A DNA stretch of 63,573 bases from Paenibacillus uliginis N3/975. GTDB lineage: Bacteria > Bacillota > Bacilli > Paenibacillales > Paenibacillaceae. A program made the position numbers and the translations under genes. Under the pieces are notes generated by a model. It saw only the letters and a list, made by a program, of their open reading frames with translations, did no database searches and had not been told where the DNA came from. The stretch covers positions 6,233,763 through 6,297,335 of the forward strand of contig NZ_LT840184.1 of assembly GCF_900177425.1 (NCBI RefSeq). Direction: 5' to 3'. This document shows, one piece after another, positions 44,284 to 51,778 of the stretch (positions are counted from its first letter, which is position 1; each line of letters starts with the position of its first letter).

Positions 44284-45138
44284 TTACGTTAGAAGTCTAA
44301 CTGCATAAACTTCTTTGCAAAAGCCTCTCAGGCCATTATAAATTCGCGCGACTTTGGACTCTTTAGACACAAGCCCAAACACGGTTGGCCCGCTTCCAGA
44401 CATGAGCGCTCCATCAGCGCCAAGCTTTAACATAGCTTCTTTCAGCTGCTGCACTTCCGGGTGCATCTTCAGTGTCACCTCTTCCAGCACGTTACCGAGT
44501 GACCGGCACATTTCCTGAAAGTTGCCCGATTCCAGAGCTGAGACCATATCCTTGGCGGACGGATGTTGTTGTATGTTGTCACTGCGCAGACGACCGTACA
44601 CTTCTGCTGTAGACACATTAATCGGCGGTTTCGCCACGACAACCCAGCATTGGGGAGGGTTTAGAACAGGGGTCAGAACTTCCCCTCTACCTGTCGCTAG
44701 GGCAGATCCGCCTGTAACACAGAAGGGCACGTCAGAGCCCAGCTCAGCTCCCAGAGATAACAGCTCTTCCTGCGGTATATTCAGATCCCAAAGACGGTTC
44801 AGGCCACGAAGCGTGGCCGCAGCATCACTGCTTCCGCCTGCCAGACCGGCAGCAACAGGTATTTTTTTGTCTAGATGAATATGTACACCTTTACGGACGT
44901 CATAACGCTCCTTGATGAGTTTAGCCGCCTGAAAGGCCAAGTTCTTCTCATCAAGCGGTATATAGCCCGCTTGGCTAGTGATGATGATCGTATCTCGAGG
45001 CTGCTCAGACATCTCTAGCCGGTCTGCCAGATCGATCATCGTCATGACCATCTCCACTTCGTGGAAACCGTCGGGTCTTTTATGAAGTACGTCCAGCATC
45101 AAATTGATCTTAGCAGGCGCTTTTTCGTATATTTTCAA
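44284..45138 (-). CDS. ispE: 4-diphosphocytidyl-2-C-methyl-D-erythritol kinase
   Basis: IspE is the GHMP kinase of the MEP isoprenoid pathway. The 284-residue protein shows KAPAKINLMLDVLHKRPDGFHEVEMVM at the N-terminus, the ATP loop PVAAGLAGGSSDAAATLRGL near 93 and the C-terminal GALMSGSGPTVFGLV. The start is a TTG at 45138 after GGTGAAC. Confidence 0.95.
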   Translation of the reverse strand: MKIYEKAPAKINLMLDVLHKRPDGFHEVEMVMTMIDLADRLEMSEQPRDTIIITSQAGYIPLDEKNLAFQAAKLIKERYDVRKGVHIHLDKKIPVAAGLAGGSSDAAATLRGLNRLWDLNIPQEELLSLGAELGSDVPFCVTGGSALATGRGEVLTPVLNPPQCWVVVAKPPINVSTAEVYGRLRSDNIQQHPSAKDMVSALESGNFQEMCRSLGNVLEEVTLKMHPEVQQLKEAMLKLGADGALMSGSGPTVFGLVSKESKVARIYNGLRGFCKEVYAVRLLT

Positions 45139-45280
45139 GAACGTTCACCTATCCTTAGCTTTTCCCATAAGCACAACTTAACACATTACAAGAAAAACTT
45201 CTAATTGACTTTATATTAACAAACCGACGCGTTGAAGTCATTTTCCATGCGCAAATAAATGCGAATAAATGGTTATAAGA

Positions 45281-45312
45281 TAAAAGGGCCTCCGCATTCG
45301 GAAGCCCCCTAT
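45281..45312 (-). terminator. sspF terminator
   Basis: On the minus strand GGGCTTCCG pairs with CGGAGGCCC around AATG, followed by TTTTATC, 12 bp after the sspF stop. Confidence 0.8.
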
Positions 45313-45323
45313 AATTCAAATTA

Positions 45324-45506
45324 TTAACGGTCAGACTGGCGGGCAGCCCGCTCCGCAAGTTCAATTGCCTTTTTAACCATATTTCCGGCATCACTGGCTT
45401 TAATACCGCCCCAGCCTTCTTTTTGCACCGTATCGTAGAATCCCAGCTCCTTAGCAAGCTCGTTCTTCAGTTCTTCCGACATAATACTCCGTCTTCTCCG
45501 ACTCAT
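45324..45506 (-). CDS. sspF: Small acid-soluble spore protein SspF, alpha/beta type
   Basis: The 60-residue protein binds and protects spore DNA. ELKNELAKELGFYDTV and GGIKASDAGNMVKKAIELAE match the conserved alpha/beta SASP blocks. A strong AAGGAGG RBS precedes the ATG. Its place between veg and ispE and the sigma-G-like promoter fit forespore expression. Confidence 0.94.
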   Translation of the reverse strand: MSRRRRSIMSEELKNELAKELGFYDTVQKEGWGGIKASDAGNMVKKAIELAERAARQSDR

Positions 45507-45555
45507 TCGTATTCGACCTCCTTGTGAATGTGGTGATGATGGCTTTGACCCTCCT

Positions 45556-45586
45556 TATTATGCGCTTTGGAGCAGGTTCCTCATTC
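45556..45586 (-). promoter_or_regulatory. Candidate sigma-G promoter of sspF
   Basis: On the minus strand GAATG (45582-45586) and CATAATA (45556-45562) match sigma-G -35 and -10 elements. Their spacing is 19 bp, one more than usual. Confidence 0.5.
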
Positions 45587-45604
45587 CCACCATTCACATG
45601 GCAA

Positions 45605-45637
45605 CAAAAAACAGCCTCCGTAAATACGGAAGCTGTT
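45605..45637 (-). terminator. veg terminator
   Basis: On the minus strand AACAGCTTCCGTA pairs with TACGGAGGCTGTT, followed by T residues, 15 bp after the veg stop. Confidence 0.85.
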
Positions 45638-45652
45638 CTGCATTACATAAAG

Positions 45653-45928
45653 TTATGACTTGATATAGGTTATACGCAGTTGGCAGTCATCGTCCAAAAC
45701 CATGATTTCCACCGTTTCGGTTAACACATCCGCATAACTGTAAGACACTCGTTTAAAGGTTTGCTGGTCTTGATCCAGCTTTACAATGAAAACAGAAGGG
45801 TACGTTTCTTCCAAAACACCAGTACGCTCTACGGTCTTACGGCGACCACCGTTTGCCCGCAGCGTAATTTTTTGCCCAAGATGAGCATCCAAACTGCGTT
45901 TGATTTCCAACAGCGCATTTTTAGCCAT
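45653..45928 (-). CDS. veg: Veg protein
   Basis: The 91-residue protein (MAKNALLEIKRSLDAHLGQK, then RANGGRRKTVERTGVLEETYPSVF) is the conserved Veg family, linked to biofilm control and spore outgrowth in B. subtilis; biochemical activity unknown. I take the ATG at 45928 after GAGGTGG; the upstream extension in the open frame is not family-like. Two near-perfect sigma-A promoters precede it, consistent with very high expression. Confidence 0.94.
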   Translation of the reverse strand: MAKNALLEIKRSLDAHLGQKITLRANGGRRKTVERTGVLEETYPSVFIVKLDQDQQTFKRVSYSYADVLTETVEIMVLDDDCQLRITYIKS

Positions 45929-45955
45929 TGTCGACGACCACCTCTTTCCTTGTCC

Positions 45956-45984
45956 ATTATAACTAATTATCAATCATTTGTCAA
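45956..45984 (-). promoter_or_regulatory. veg proximal sigma-A promoter
   Basis: On the minus strand TTGACA (45979-45984) and TATAAT (45956-45961) are separated by 17 bp, a full consensus match, about 30 bp before the veg ATG. Confidence 0.85.
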
Positions 45985-45997
45985 ACCAAAAACATTA

Positions 45998-46027
45998 ATT
46001 ATATCAGCATTAAAATTATCTTGTCAA
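45998..46027 (-). promoter_or_regulatory. veg distal sigma-A promoter
   Basis: On the minus strand TTGACA (46022-46027) and TATAAT (45998-46003) are separated by 18 bp. This is a second full-consensus promoter 42 bp upstream of the first. In the 45929-46285 gene-free stretch the only other feature seen is the yabG terminator. Confidence 0.85.
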
Positions 46028-46208
46028 CGAATTTTTTTTGAGCCTTTATATATCGAGCGTAGAACCGTTATTATGCGTAAAACCGACACGAAATATGCAC
46101 ATTTTATTTAAAATGTCACAGCTTGTCCTCTTCATGTACATAATGACAATATCAAACAAGTAGTAACGGTTTTGCCATCCTTTCAAGACGGCACCCATTT
46201 CTGTGAGG

Positions 46209-46240
46209 AATAAAAAAAACCCCTGTAATTAGGGGTTTTA
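46209..46240 (-). terminator. yabG terminator
   Basis: On the minus strand AAAACCCCT pairs with AGGGGTTTT around a short loop with eight T residues in the downstream arm and tail, 45 bp after the yabG stop. Confidence 0.85.
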
Positions 46241-46285
46241 GGAAGAACCTGTTCAATTTACCCGGCAAGGCGACCTTGGAAGGCT

Positions 46286-47179
46286 CTAGCTGACCGATGG
46301 AGTCACTTTAAGTGTAGATAAGTCATTGAGACGAGGAAGTCCAATCCGATAGCTTCCTCGGGTCTCAATGCCCCCTACCCCCTGGCTGCCGCTGATGGTG
46401 TTGTGAAGCACGTCGTTCATGTTCACCGTCTCGCGCATGGACGTATATGCCGTTTTAGCAGCCACATAGACCGGATCTAAAGCATGAATAAGTATCCGCC
46501 CCGGAGAGCTCGCAAAATTCGCTCCTGCCTGCAACAGTGCTTCAAAATGCGATTGGCACGCACCGGCCACCACAACAAGGGTGTCCAGATTACGTTCATA
46601 CTGCCTTGCGCTCTGAATTGCCTGCACAAAATTTTGCGAATTTTTATAACTGTCCAAGCTGTACAAATCATGAGATTGACGTCTTTTCAGCACACCGTCA
46701 TGTCCGGTAATAACTACAATATCAGGCCGAACACGCGGCAGCATTCGATATAAGGCCTCAGCCATGGATGATTCGTTAACATAGTAGCCTTCGGCTGGAA
46801 CACGAAGCTGATTGTATAAGGTTAAGCTCTTTTTCAAATAATGGGGATCTCCATCTAAATGCAGCACCTTGCCGGGCACGTCGAAATATCCCTTTTCACC
46901 GGTTCCCCATTCGGTTCGCAGATCAGCCAAATGCCGCTCACTCTGCTCCTGCCGGTCCTTTTGCAAGCGGGATAGCGACTCGTTTGCTTTGATCTGTGCC
47001 TGCTTCGTCCGTTCGCTCATCGTGGGATGCGGTACACGTACCAGGTCCCCAAGGGGCGAGTCGGCCAGCAACCGAAAGTCCGTTCCCTTAATAATGGCTG
47101 TGTTCTGCTGGACACCCTCCACCCGGAACGTTACATCGCCGCCGTACGATTTACGAACGACCAAGTCTCCATAATTCAT
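46286..47179 (-). CDS. yabG: Sporulation-specific protease YabG
   Basis: YabG is a sigma-K-dependent protease that processes spore-coat proteins after assembly. The 297-residue protein shows MNYGDLVVRKSYGGDVTFRV at the N-terminus, DIVVITGHDG near 155 and VVVAGACQSHFEALLQAGANFASSP near 205 with the conserved Cys and His region. The ATG at 47179 follows GGGGGGAT. A sigma-K-like promoter lies 20-50 bp upstream. Confidence 0.94.
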   Translation of the reverse strand: MNYGDLVVRKSYGGDVTFRVEGVQQNTAIIKGTDFRLLADSPLGDLVRVPHPTMSERTKQAQIKANESLSRLQKDRQEQSERHLADLRTEWGTGEKGYFDVPGKVLHLDGDPHYLKKSLTLYNQLRVPAEGYYVNESSMAEALYRMLPRVRPDIVVITGHDGVLKRRQSHDLYSLDSYKNSQNFVQAIQSARQYERNLDTLVVVAGACQSHFEALLQAGANFASSPGRILIHALDPVYVAAKTAYTSMRETVNMNDVLHNTISGSQGVGGIETRGSYRIGLPRLNDLSTLKVTPSVS

Positions 47180-47199
47180 CACAACATCCCCCCTGCCTC

Positions 47200-47227
47200 T
47201 ATCCTATGGGCGAATGCGGGGATTGGT
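47200..47227 (-). promoter_or_regulatory. Candidate sigma-K promoter of yabG
   Basis: On the minus strand ACC (47225-47227) is followed after 16 bp by CATAGGATA (47200-47208), matching the sigma-K pattern AC-N16-CATANNNTA. yabG is sigma-K-dependent in B. subtilis. Confidence 0.6.
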
Positions 47228-47361
47228 TCATGGTTGAGAAGGATGACACCAAAAAATCGGTTCGTCCTTAACCCATCTCTCTTGGAAAGGACTTCGACTC
47301 TCAAGGGCGCAATAAGGTCGCTAAGACGATGAAACGTGTCGCTGCAAAAACCTGCAAATTG

Positions 47362-47390
47362 AAAAAGCAGCCCTTTAGGGGCTGCTTTAA
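47362..47390 (-). terminator. ksgA terminator
   Basis: On the minus strand AAAGCAGCCC pairs with GGGCTGCTTT around a short loop with trailing T residues, about 75 bp after the ksgA stop. Confidence 0.85.
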
Positions 47391-47464
47391 AGATCTCTGC
47401 TTTAAACGTGAAATTTTTTTATTAAGGCTGCACGATCCATTGCCTCGTCCATACGCTTTCGTAT

Positions 47465-48349
47465 CTACCGTACTCCAGCCCTAAGAAGCACGCTGCTCAG
47501 TCTGGCGTATTCTTCGATGCTAAGGGTCTCACCACGTCGTGAAGGCTCAATTTCAGCCTCCTGGAGCAGCTGCTCCAGCCGCTCACGTCCCTCTCCCGGG
47601 AAAAAGCGACTCTTCAGATTGTTTGCTATCGTCTTACGACGTTGAGCGAATGAAGCATGCACAACCTCGAAGAAGTGTTTCTCGTCATCGACTTCAACGG
47701 GAGGCTTGTCCCGCACCTTCAGACGAATGACGGCCGACTCTACATTCGGCTGAGGGATAAAGACGGTATGGGGAACCGTACACACCAGCTTCGGCTCGCT
47801 ATAATATTGGACGGCGATACTCAAACTGCCGTAATCCTTGCTGCCTGGGGAGGCTGCCATGCGTACCGCAACCTCTTTTTGAATCATGACTACAATATTC
47901 TCAAGCGGCAGCTTTTCTTCCAGCAGCTTCATCAATATCGGTGTCGTTACATAGTAAGGCAGATTGGCTACGACGCTGACCTTAGACACTCCGCTGAAAT
48001 AATTGCGGAACAGCTCATGTAAGTCCACCTTAAGCACGTCCCCGTGGTGCACGCTTACATTGGGATACGGCTCAAGTACCTCTTGTAATATCGGAATAAG
48101 CCGCTGATCAATCTCCACGGCTGTAACTCTGTTTGCTGTCTGTGCCAGCTTCTCCGTTAAAGCTCCAATGCCGGGACCGATCTCCAGTGCGCCTTTTTCC
48201 TTATCCAGATCAGCGGCCTCTACAATTTTGAACAGTATATTTTGATCGATGAGAAAGTTTTGTCCAAGACTCTTCTTAAACGAGAAGCCATGACGCTGTA
48301 TAATCTCCTTCGTTCTTCTCGGGGTTGAAATATCATCAATCCGTGTCAT
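47465..48349 (-). CDS. ksgA: 16S rRNA (A1518/A1519) dimethyltransferase
   Basis: KsgA (RsmA) dimethylates two adenines in helix 45 of 16S rRNA. The 294-residue enzyme has KKSLGQNFLIDQN near residue 26, SAM motif ALEIGPGIGALTEKLA near 55 and NLPYYVTTPI near 129. The start overlaps the rnmV stop by four bases; the rnmV-ksgA pair is conserved in Firmicutes. Confidence 0.97.
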   Translation of the reverse strand: MTRIDDISTPRRTKEIIQRHGFSFKKSLGQNFLIDQNILFKIVEAADLDKEKGALEIGPGIGALTEKLAQTANRVTAVEIDQRLIPILQEVLEPYPNVSVHHGDVLKVDLHELFRNYFSGVSKVSVVANLPYYVTTPILMKLLEEKLPLENIVVMIQKEVAVRMAASPGSKDYGSLSIAVQYYSEPKLVCTVPHTVFIPQPNVESAVIRLKVRDKPPVEVDDEKHFFEVVHASFAQRRKTIANNLKSRFFPGEGRERLEQLLQEAEIEPSRRGETLSIEEYARLSSVLLRAGVR

Positions 48350-48897
48350 AGCTCTGTACCTCCCTCTTCCAGCTGAGCGAGCGCTGCTGCGAATTCTTCA
48401 CGTGATATTTGAAACATGGCCAGCCGTTTATGAAACTGTTTGCCGTTACAATATCCAATGCCGAGCAGGTTGCCCATCGCCATCCGTCTCGCTGCAGCCT
48501 GCGGATGCACAATCAGCCCAGCCTCAATCAGGTCATCCAGCCCAATAAGGCTTTCCGATCCTTCAAATGACGTATGCAATCGTTCCAGCGCATGGCGAAT
48601 CGCCTCCGGCGAGGCATTCTCCACCCCGATGTCTCCTTTTCGCGTTGCATCGGCTTCCGGAATGAAGGCATGCTTGCAGCCAGGGACCTTAGTGTCGATA
48701 ATCTTACGGATCCGCTCTCCGGCATGGTCCGGATCGGTTAAAATAATGATTCCGCGCCGTTCTTGCGCCAATGCAATTCGTTTCAGTGTGTGGCTGTTAA
48801 TGGCCGATCCTCCGGTTTCAATCGTGTCTGCTTCAACAGCCCGCTTCACAGCCACTGTATCGTCCCGGCCCTCCACGACAATGACTTCTTTGATCAT
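48346..48897 (-). CDS. rnmV: Ribonuclease M5
   Basis: RNase M5 matures the ends of 5S rRNA. The 183-residue protein starts with a Toprim domain (KEVIVVEGRDDTVAVKRAV; IIILTDPDHAGERIRK gives the DxD-type metal site). GVENASPEAIRHALE and GNLLGIGYCNGKQFHKRLAMF follow. I take the ATG at 48897; the open frame starts with a TTG seven codons earlier. Confidence 0.96.
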   Translation of the reverse strand: MIKEVIVVEGRDDTVAVKRAVEADTIETGGSAINSHTLKRIALAQERRGIIILTDPDHAGERIRKIIDTKVPGCKHAFIPEADATRKGDIGVENASPEAIRHALERLHTSFEGSESLIGLDDLIEAGLIVHPQAAARRMAMGNLLGIGYCNGKQFHKRLAMFQISREEFAAALAQLEEGGTEL

Positions 48898-48916
48898 TCC
48901 CTGTTTCTTCCTTCCC

Positions 48917-48951
48917 AAAACAAAAGAAGAGGATGATTCATCCTCTTCTTA
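48917..48951 (-). terminator. Terminator of the 3D-domain gene
   Basis: On the minus strand AAGAAGAGGATGA pairs with TCATCCTCTTCTT, followed by TTGTTTTG. It separates the 3D-domain gene from rnmV. Confidence 0.9.
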
Positions 48952-49016
48952 GCATCACATTAATATTAATTAAATAGTATAGCATTAGCATGGCAATGTA
49001 AAACGGAATTCATGCG

Positions 49017-50240
49017 TTAATTAAGCTCTGGTTTCACAGGGCCAATCACATAAACGGTATGCCCGCTTTTACGCCCAAAATTGTATGCCGCTTTTAAAGA
49101 ATCAAAATAGACATCAATTTTGTTGCCTTTAATGGCACCACCAGTATCTTCTGCACGGCGGAAGCCTACGCCCTCAATATATACCCACCAACCGATTGGA
49201 ACCACACTCGGGTCCACCGCAATCGTACGTCCTTCCGTTACGCGTGTACCGGAAGCTGTGCGGGTACCGATGCCTTTCTGTTCGGCGGAATAAGCTGTCA
49301 TAGAAACATTGTTTAGTACTTTTTTATATTCGAAGTCAACTCCGGCTCTGGAAACCACATTGTTAACTTTAACTTTTGCGGATGCCGCCTTAACTGCTGG
49401 CTTTTCTGGACTCGATTCCTTGGCTGCCGTTCTCACGGTAGCATTTGCAGTCGTGGTTCTGTCAGCAGACGCAGTTTCAATAACAGGTGCTTCAGGCACT
49501 ACTACTTTTTTCGTGCCAACTGCAATAATTTTATCCTTCGTCTTACGCTGTATCTCTTTGTTTATCACATTTTTTGAAACAAGCTTTCCGTCCTCGTAGA
49601 CTTTCTCGATATGGTTAACCACGATGCCCGGCTTACCACTTTGAATCACCCGGTTATCGCCCTTCACAAGAGAAGGATCTGCCGTTTTGATGACACGGAA
49701 AGAGCGGTTTTCAGTTTGCTTAACCGTTTGTTTCGTGACGCGAACGACGCGAATGTCTGCTTTTTCAATAATTTTCGTTTCCAGGGAAGGCTTTACTGTA
49801 TCTTCGCCCTTGATTGAAATGCCTGTTTCCTTAAGCACATTTCCAACCGTATCTTGGGTAGTAAATATTGTGTTTACTTTACCGTCTGCAGTCACTTTTA
49901 CAGGTACTGCGAGTTTAATAAATACACGGTCTCCATCCTGGAGCACACCGTTTAACGGCATGGAAACCTCATCCTGCGGTTTCAGGGAGATGGCCTGCTC
50001 ATCCAGCACTTCATGAAGCATAGCCTCTCGGGTTTCCACTGTGGTGACACGTCCGTCAACCACAAGGTGAATTTCTTTGCCCGCCTGATTGTGAACAATC
50101 AGAAGTACGAGCACTGTAATTGCGATGGCGCCAATGGCGGCCAGCATTAGGTGACGCAAATTCTCATGCTTCCATCGTAATGCGTAAGACATGCTGGATG
50201 ATTGTGATTCATGGGTCTCTTCTGGTTGAATAACGCCCAC
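49017..50240 (-). CDS. yabE: YabE-like cell-wall protein with DUF348, G5 and 3D domains
   Basis: The protein (about 407 residues) has one membrane segment (31-50), two DUF348 repeats (about 54-96 and 110-150), a G5 domain (about 160-235), an Ala/Thr/Lys-rich linker and a C-terminal 3D domain with the three-Asp signature (VDPSVVPIG, EDTGGAIKGNKIDVYF). Such proteins are Rpf-like lytic transglycosylase-type wall remodelling factors. I place the start at the GTG at 50240, with AAGGAGGA eight bases upstream. A c-di-AMP riboswitch and terminator in its leader should shut expression off when c-di-AMP is high. Confidence 0.93.
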   Translation of the reverse strand: MGVIQPEETHESQSSSMSYALRWKHENLRHLMLAAIGAIAITVLVLLIVHNQAGKEIHLVVDGRVTTVETREAMLHEVLDEQAISLKPQDEVSMPLNGVLQDGDRVFIKLAVPVKVTADGKVNTIFTTQDTVGNVLKETGISIKGEDTVKPSLETKIIEKADIRVVRVTKQTVKQTENRSFRVIKTADPSLVKGDNRVIQSGKPGIVVNHIEKVYEDGKLVSKNVINKEIQRKTKDKIIAVGTKKVVVPEAPVIETASADRTTTANATVRTAAKESSPEKPAVKAASAKVKVNNVVSRAGVDFEYKKVLNNVSMTAYSAEQKGIGTRTASGTRVTEGRTIAVDPSVVPIGWWVYIEGVGFRRAEDTGGAIKGNKIDVYFDSLKAAYNFGRKSGHTVYVIGPVKPELN

Positions 50241-50431
50241 TATGTCATCCTCCTTCATAGTCCCGCCGTCTAGGTAACGCATGATTGCATTTGACGTGAC
50301 TATAGCAAATTGTCTCACAGGGTGCCCTGCTATCTATCTACACCCTGCGTTAATCCCCGTCTTCCCGTCCATACGATCGTCACCTCCTGTTTACCAAAAG
50401 TATGACGATACTGTCTCCAATATTCTAAAAT

Positions 50432-50477
50432 AAAAGAAAGCCAAAGAAAGAGTTATAGAGACTCTTTCGTGGCTTCC
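50432..50477 (-). terminator. Riboswitch-linked terminator in the yabE leader
   Basis: On the minus strand AAGCCA and GAAAGAGT pair with ACTCTTTC and TGGCTT, followed by TCTTTTATTTT. It begins some 35 bp after the riboswitch aptamer and 190 bp before the gene, consistent with an OFF-switch expression platform. Confidence 0.85.
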
Positions 50478-50512
50478 TGATGTCTAGAATCTGGAAAATA
50501 GCATGCACGAGT

Positions 50513-50725
50513 TTGCCTCTCTTACTTACGCTTACGGAGTTAGCTGTCGGGTTCGGACGTAAGAGAGACGCCCTATCTCAAGTCACCCGCTCATGGCGGC
50601 TGCCTTCAAATTCACCCCAAAGACCCAAAAAGAAATCAAATACAGTGGAGCGCAGCATGATTGCCAGCTATTCCTGTATCGGTTCCCCCGTTCTCCGAAT
50701 ATCGGAGATTAAGCGAGACGGTTCA
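50513..50725 (-). ncRNA. c-di-AMP riboswitch (ydaO/yuaA class)
   Basis: Read on the minus strand, the conserved blocks of the ydaO-yuaA aptamer occur in order: CGCTTAATCT near the 5' end, ACGGGGGAACC, TTGGGGTGAAT, GGGCG, CCGAACCCGACAGCTAAC and CGTAAGCG. CGCTTA and TAAGCG pair to close the structure. These riboswitches bind cyclic di-AMP and usually terminate transcription of wall-hydrolase or potassium genes. The gene controlled is the 3D-domain protein. Ends are approximate. Confidence 0.93.
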
Positions 50726-50774
50726 TAAAATATTCGGCTGTTCGTTTTCCGATCAGCTTCTTATCACTGAAAAG

Positions 50775-50804
50775 ATGATATCCTGTTTCTATGCAGGTTG
50801 TAAA
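50775..50804 (-). promoter_or_regulatory. Promoter of the riboswitch-yabE unit
   Basis: On the minus strand TTTACA (50799-50804) and TATCAT (50775-50780) are 18 bp apart. Transcription would start near 50768, about 45 nt before the aptamer. In the 50241-50926 gene-free stretch, this promoter, the aptamer and its terminator explain nearly everything visible. Confidence 0.6.
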
Positions 50805-50926
50805 GCAACAATCAACCACATTTTTTCAGATAAAAGGTTAAAATATTGTAATATCGTCGCCTTTTTCGGTTAAAAAACTTTAATTGGTCGTTAATGCTCT
50901 GTTTTTCATCGCATTTGCTCTCGATT

Positions 50927-51694
50927 TCATTTAATACCAAATCGTTCCAGAGCATTTTTGGTCGTAATTGAACCTAATTCTTCCAGAGACAGGCCCCTAA
51001 TCTCAGCCGCTGCCTCGGCCACTAATTTCACATGAGCAGACTCATTACGCTTCCCCCGAAACGGATGAGGCGTTAAATAAGGGGAGTCGGTTTCGATGAG
51101 CAGTCGGTCCATCGGGACCTGTGCTAAGACCTCTTTTGGCTGTCTCGCATTTTTGAACGTTATCGGCCCGCCGAAAGAAATATGGAAACCCATATTTAGG
51201 CACTGCTTGGCCGTTTCCCAGCTGCCAGAAAAGGAGTGCATCACTCCACCGACCTCTGACGCCTTCTCTTCTTTCAAAATCTTCACGATATCCTCATGTG
51301 CATCCCGGTTATGAATAACAATCGGCATGTTCAATTCCCGTGCTAAACCAATCTGCCTACGCAGCACCTCATGCTGAACTTCCTTGGGAGAGGTGTCCCA
51401 ATGGTAATCCAGGCCGATTTCACCGATAGCCACTACTTTCTCATGACTGCAAAGAGTAGCGATCCATTCCAAATCTCCGTCCTTCATCGTGATCGCATCT
51501 ACGGGATGCCAACCCACTGCCGCATAAATAAAATCATAAGTTTCCGCCAATTTCATGGTCGAAGGAATCGTTTCCCGGTTAAAGCCGATGTTGATCATTC
51601 GGGTTACACCGGCTTCCAAGGCGCGGTTGATAACCTCCTCACGATCTTCGTGGAACTCGGGAGCATCCAGATGTGTATGTGTGTCGAATAACAT
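50927..51694 (-). CDS. TatD-family metal-dependent DNase (YabD)
   Basis: The 255-residue TIM-barrel hydrolase begins MLFDTHTHLDAPEF with the HxH metal site. It continues with AIGEIGLDYHWD, MPIVIHNRDAHED, GVMHSFSGSWE and LLIETDSPYLTPHPFRGKRNE, all TatD signatures. I take the ATG at 51694 after AAAGGAGA. The metS/metG gene that precedes yabD in B. subtilis is not here; an HD-domain gene takes its place. Confidence 0.94.
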   Translation of the reverse strand: MLFDTHTHLDAPEFHEDREEVINRALEAGVTRMINIGFNRETIPSTMKLAETYDFIYAAVGWHPVDAITMKDGDLEWIATLCSHEKVVAIGEIGLDYHWDTSPKEVQHEVLRRQIGLARELNMPIVIHNRDAHEDIVKILKEEKASEVGGVMHSFSGSWETAKQCLNMGFHISFGGPITFKNARQPKEVLAQVPMDRLLIETDSPYLTPHPFRGKRNESAHVKLVAEAAAEIRGLSLEELGSITTKNALERFGIK

Positions 51695-51778
51695 AAATAA
51701 ACAATCTCCTTTCTTGTCGCAGACCAGCACAGTAATAACCGCCGGTTCTAGCTGTTCAATACTTTACTTATATCTATT

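Noticed and set aside
50480..50728. 82-codon plus-strand open frame between the 3D gene and tatD
   Set aside because: It lies exactly over the c-di-AMP riboswitch, which is transcribed from the other strand; there is no convincing RBS.
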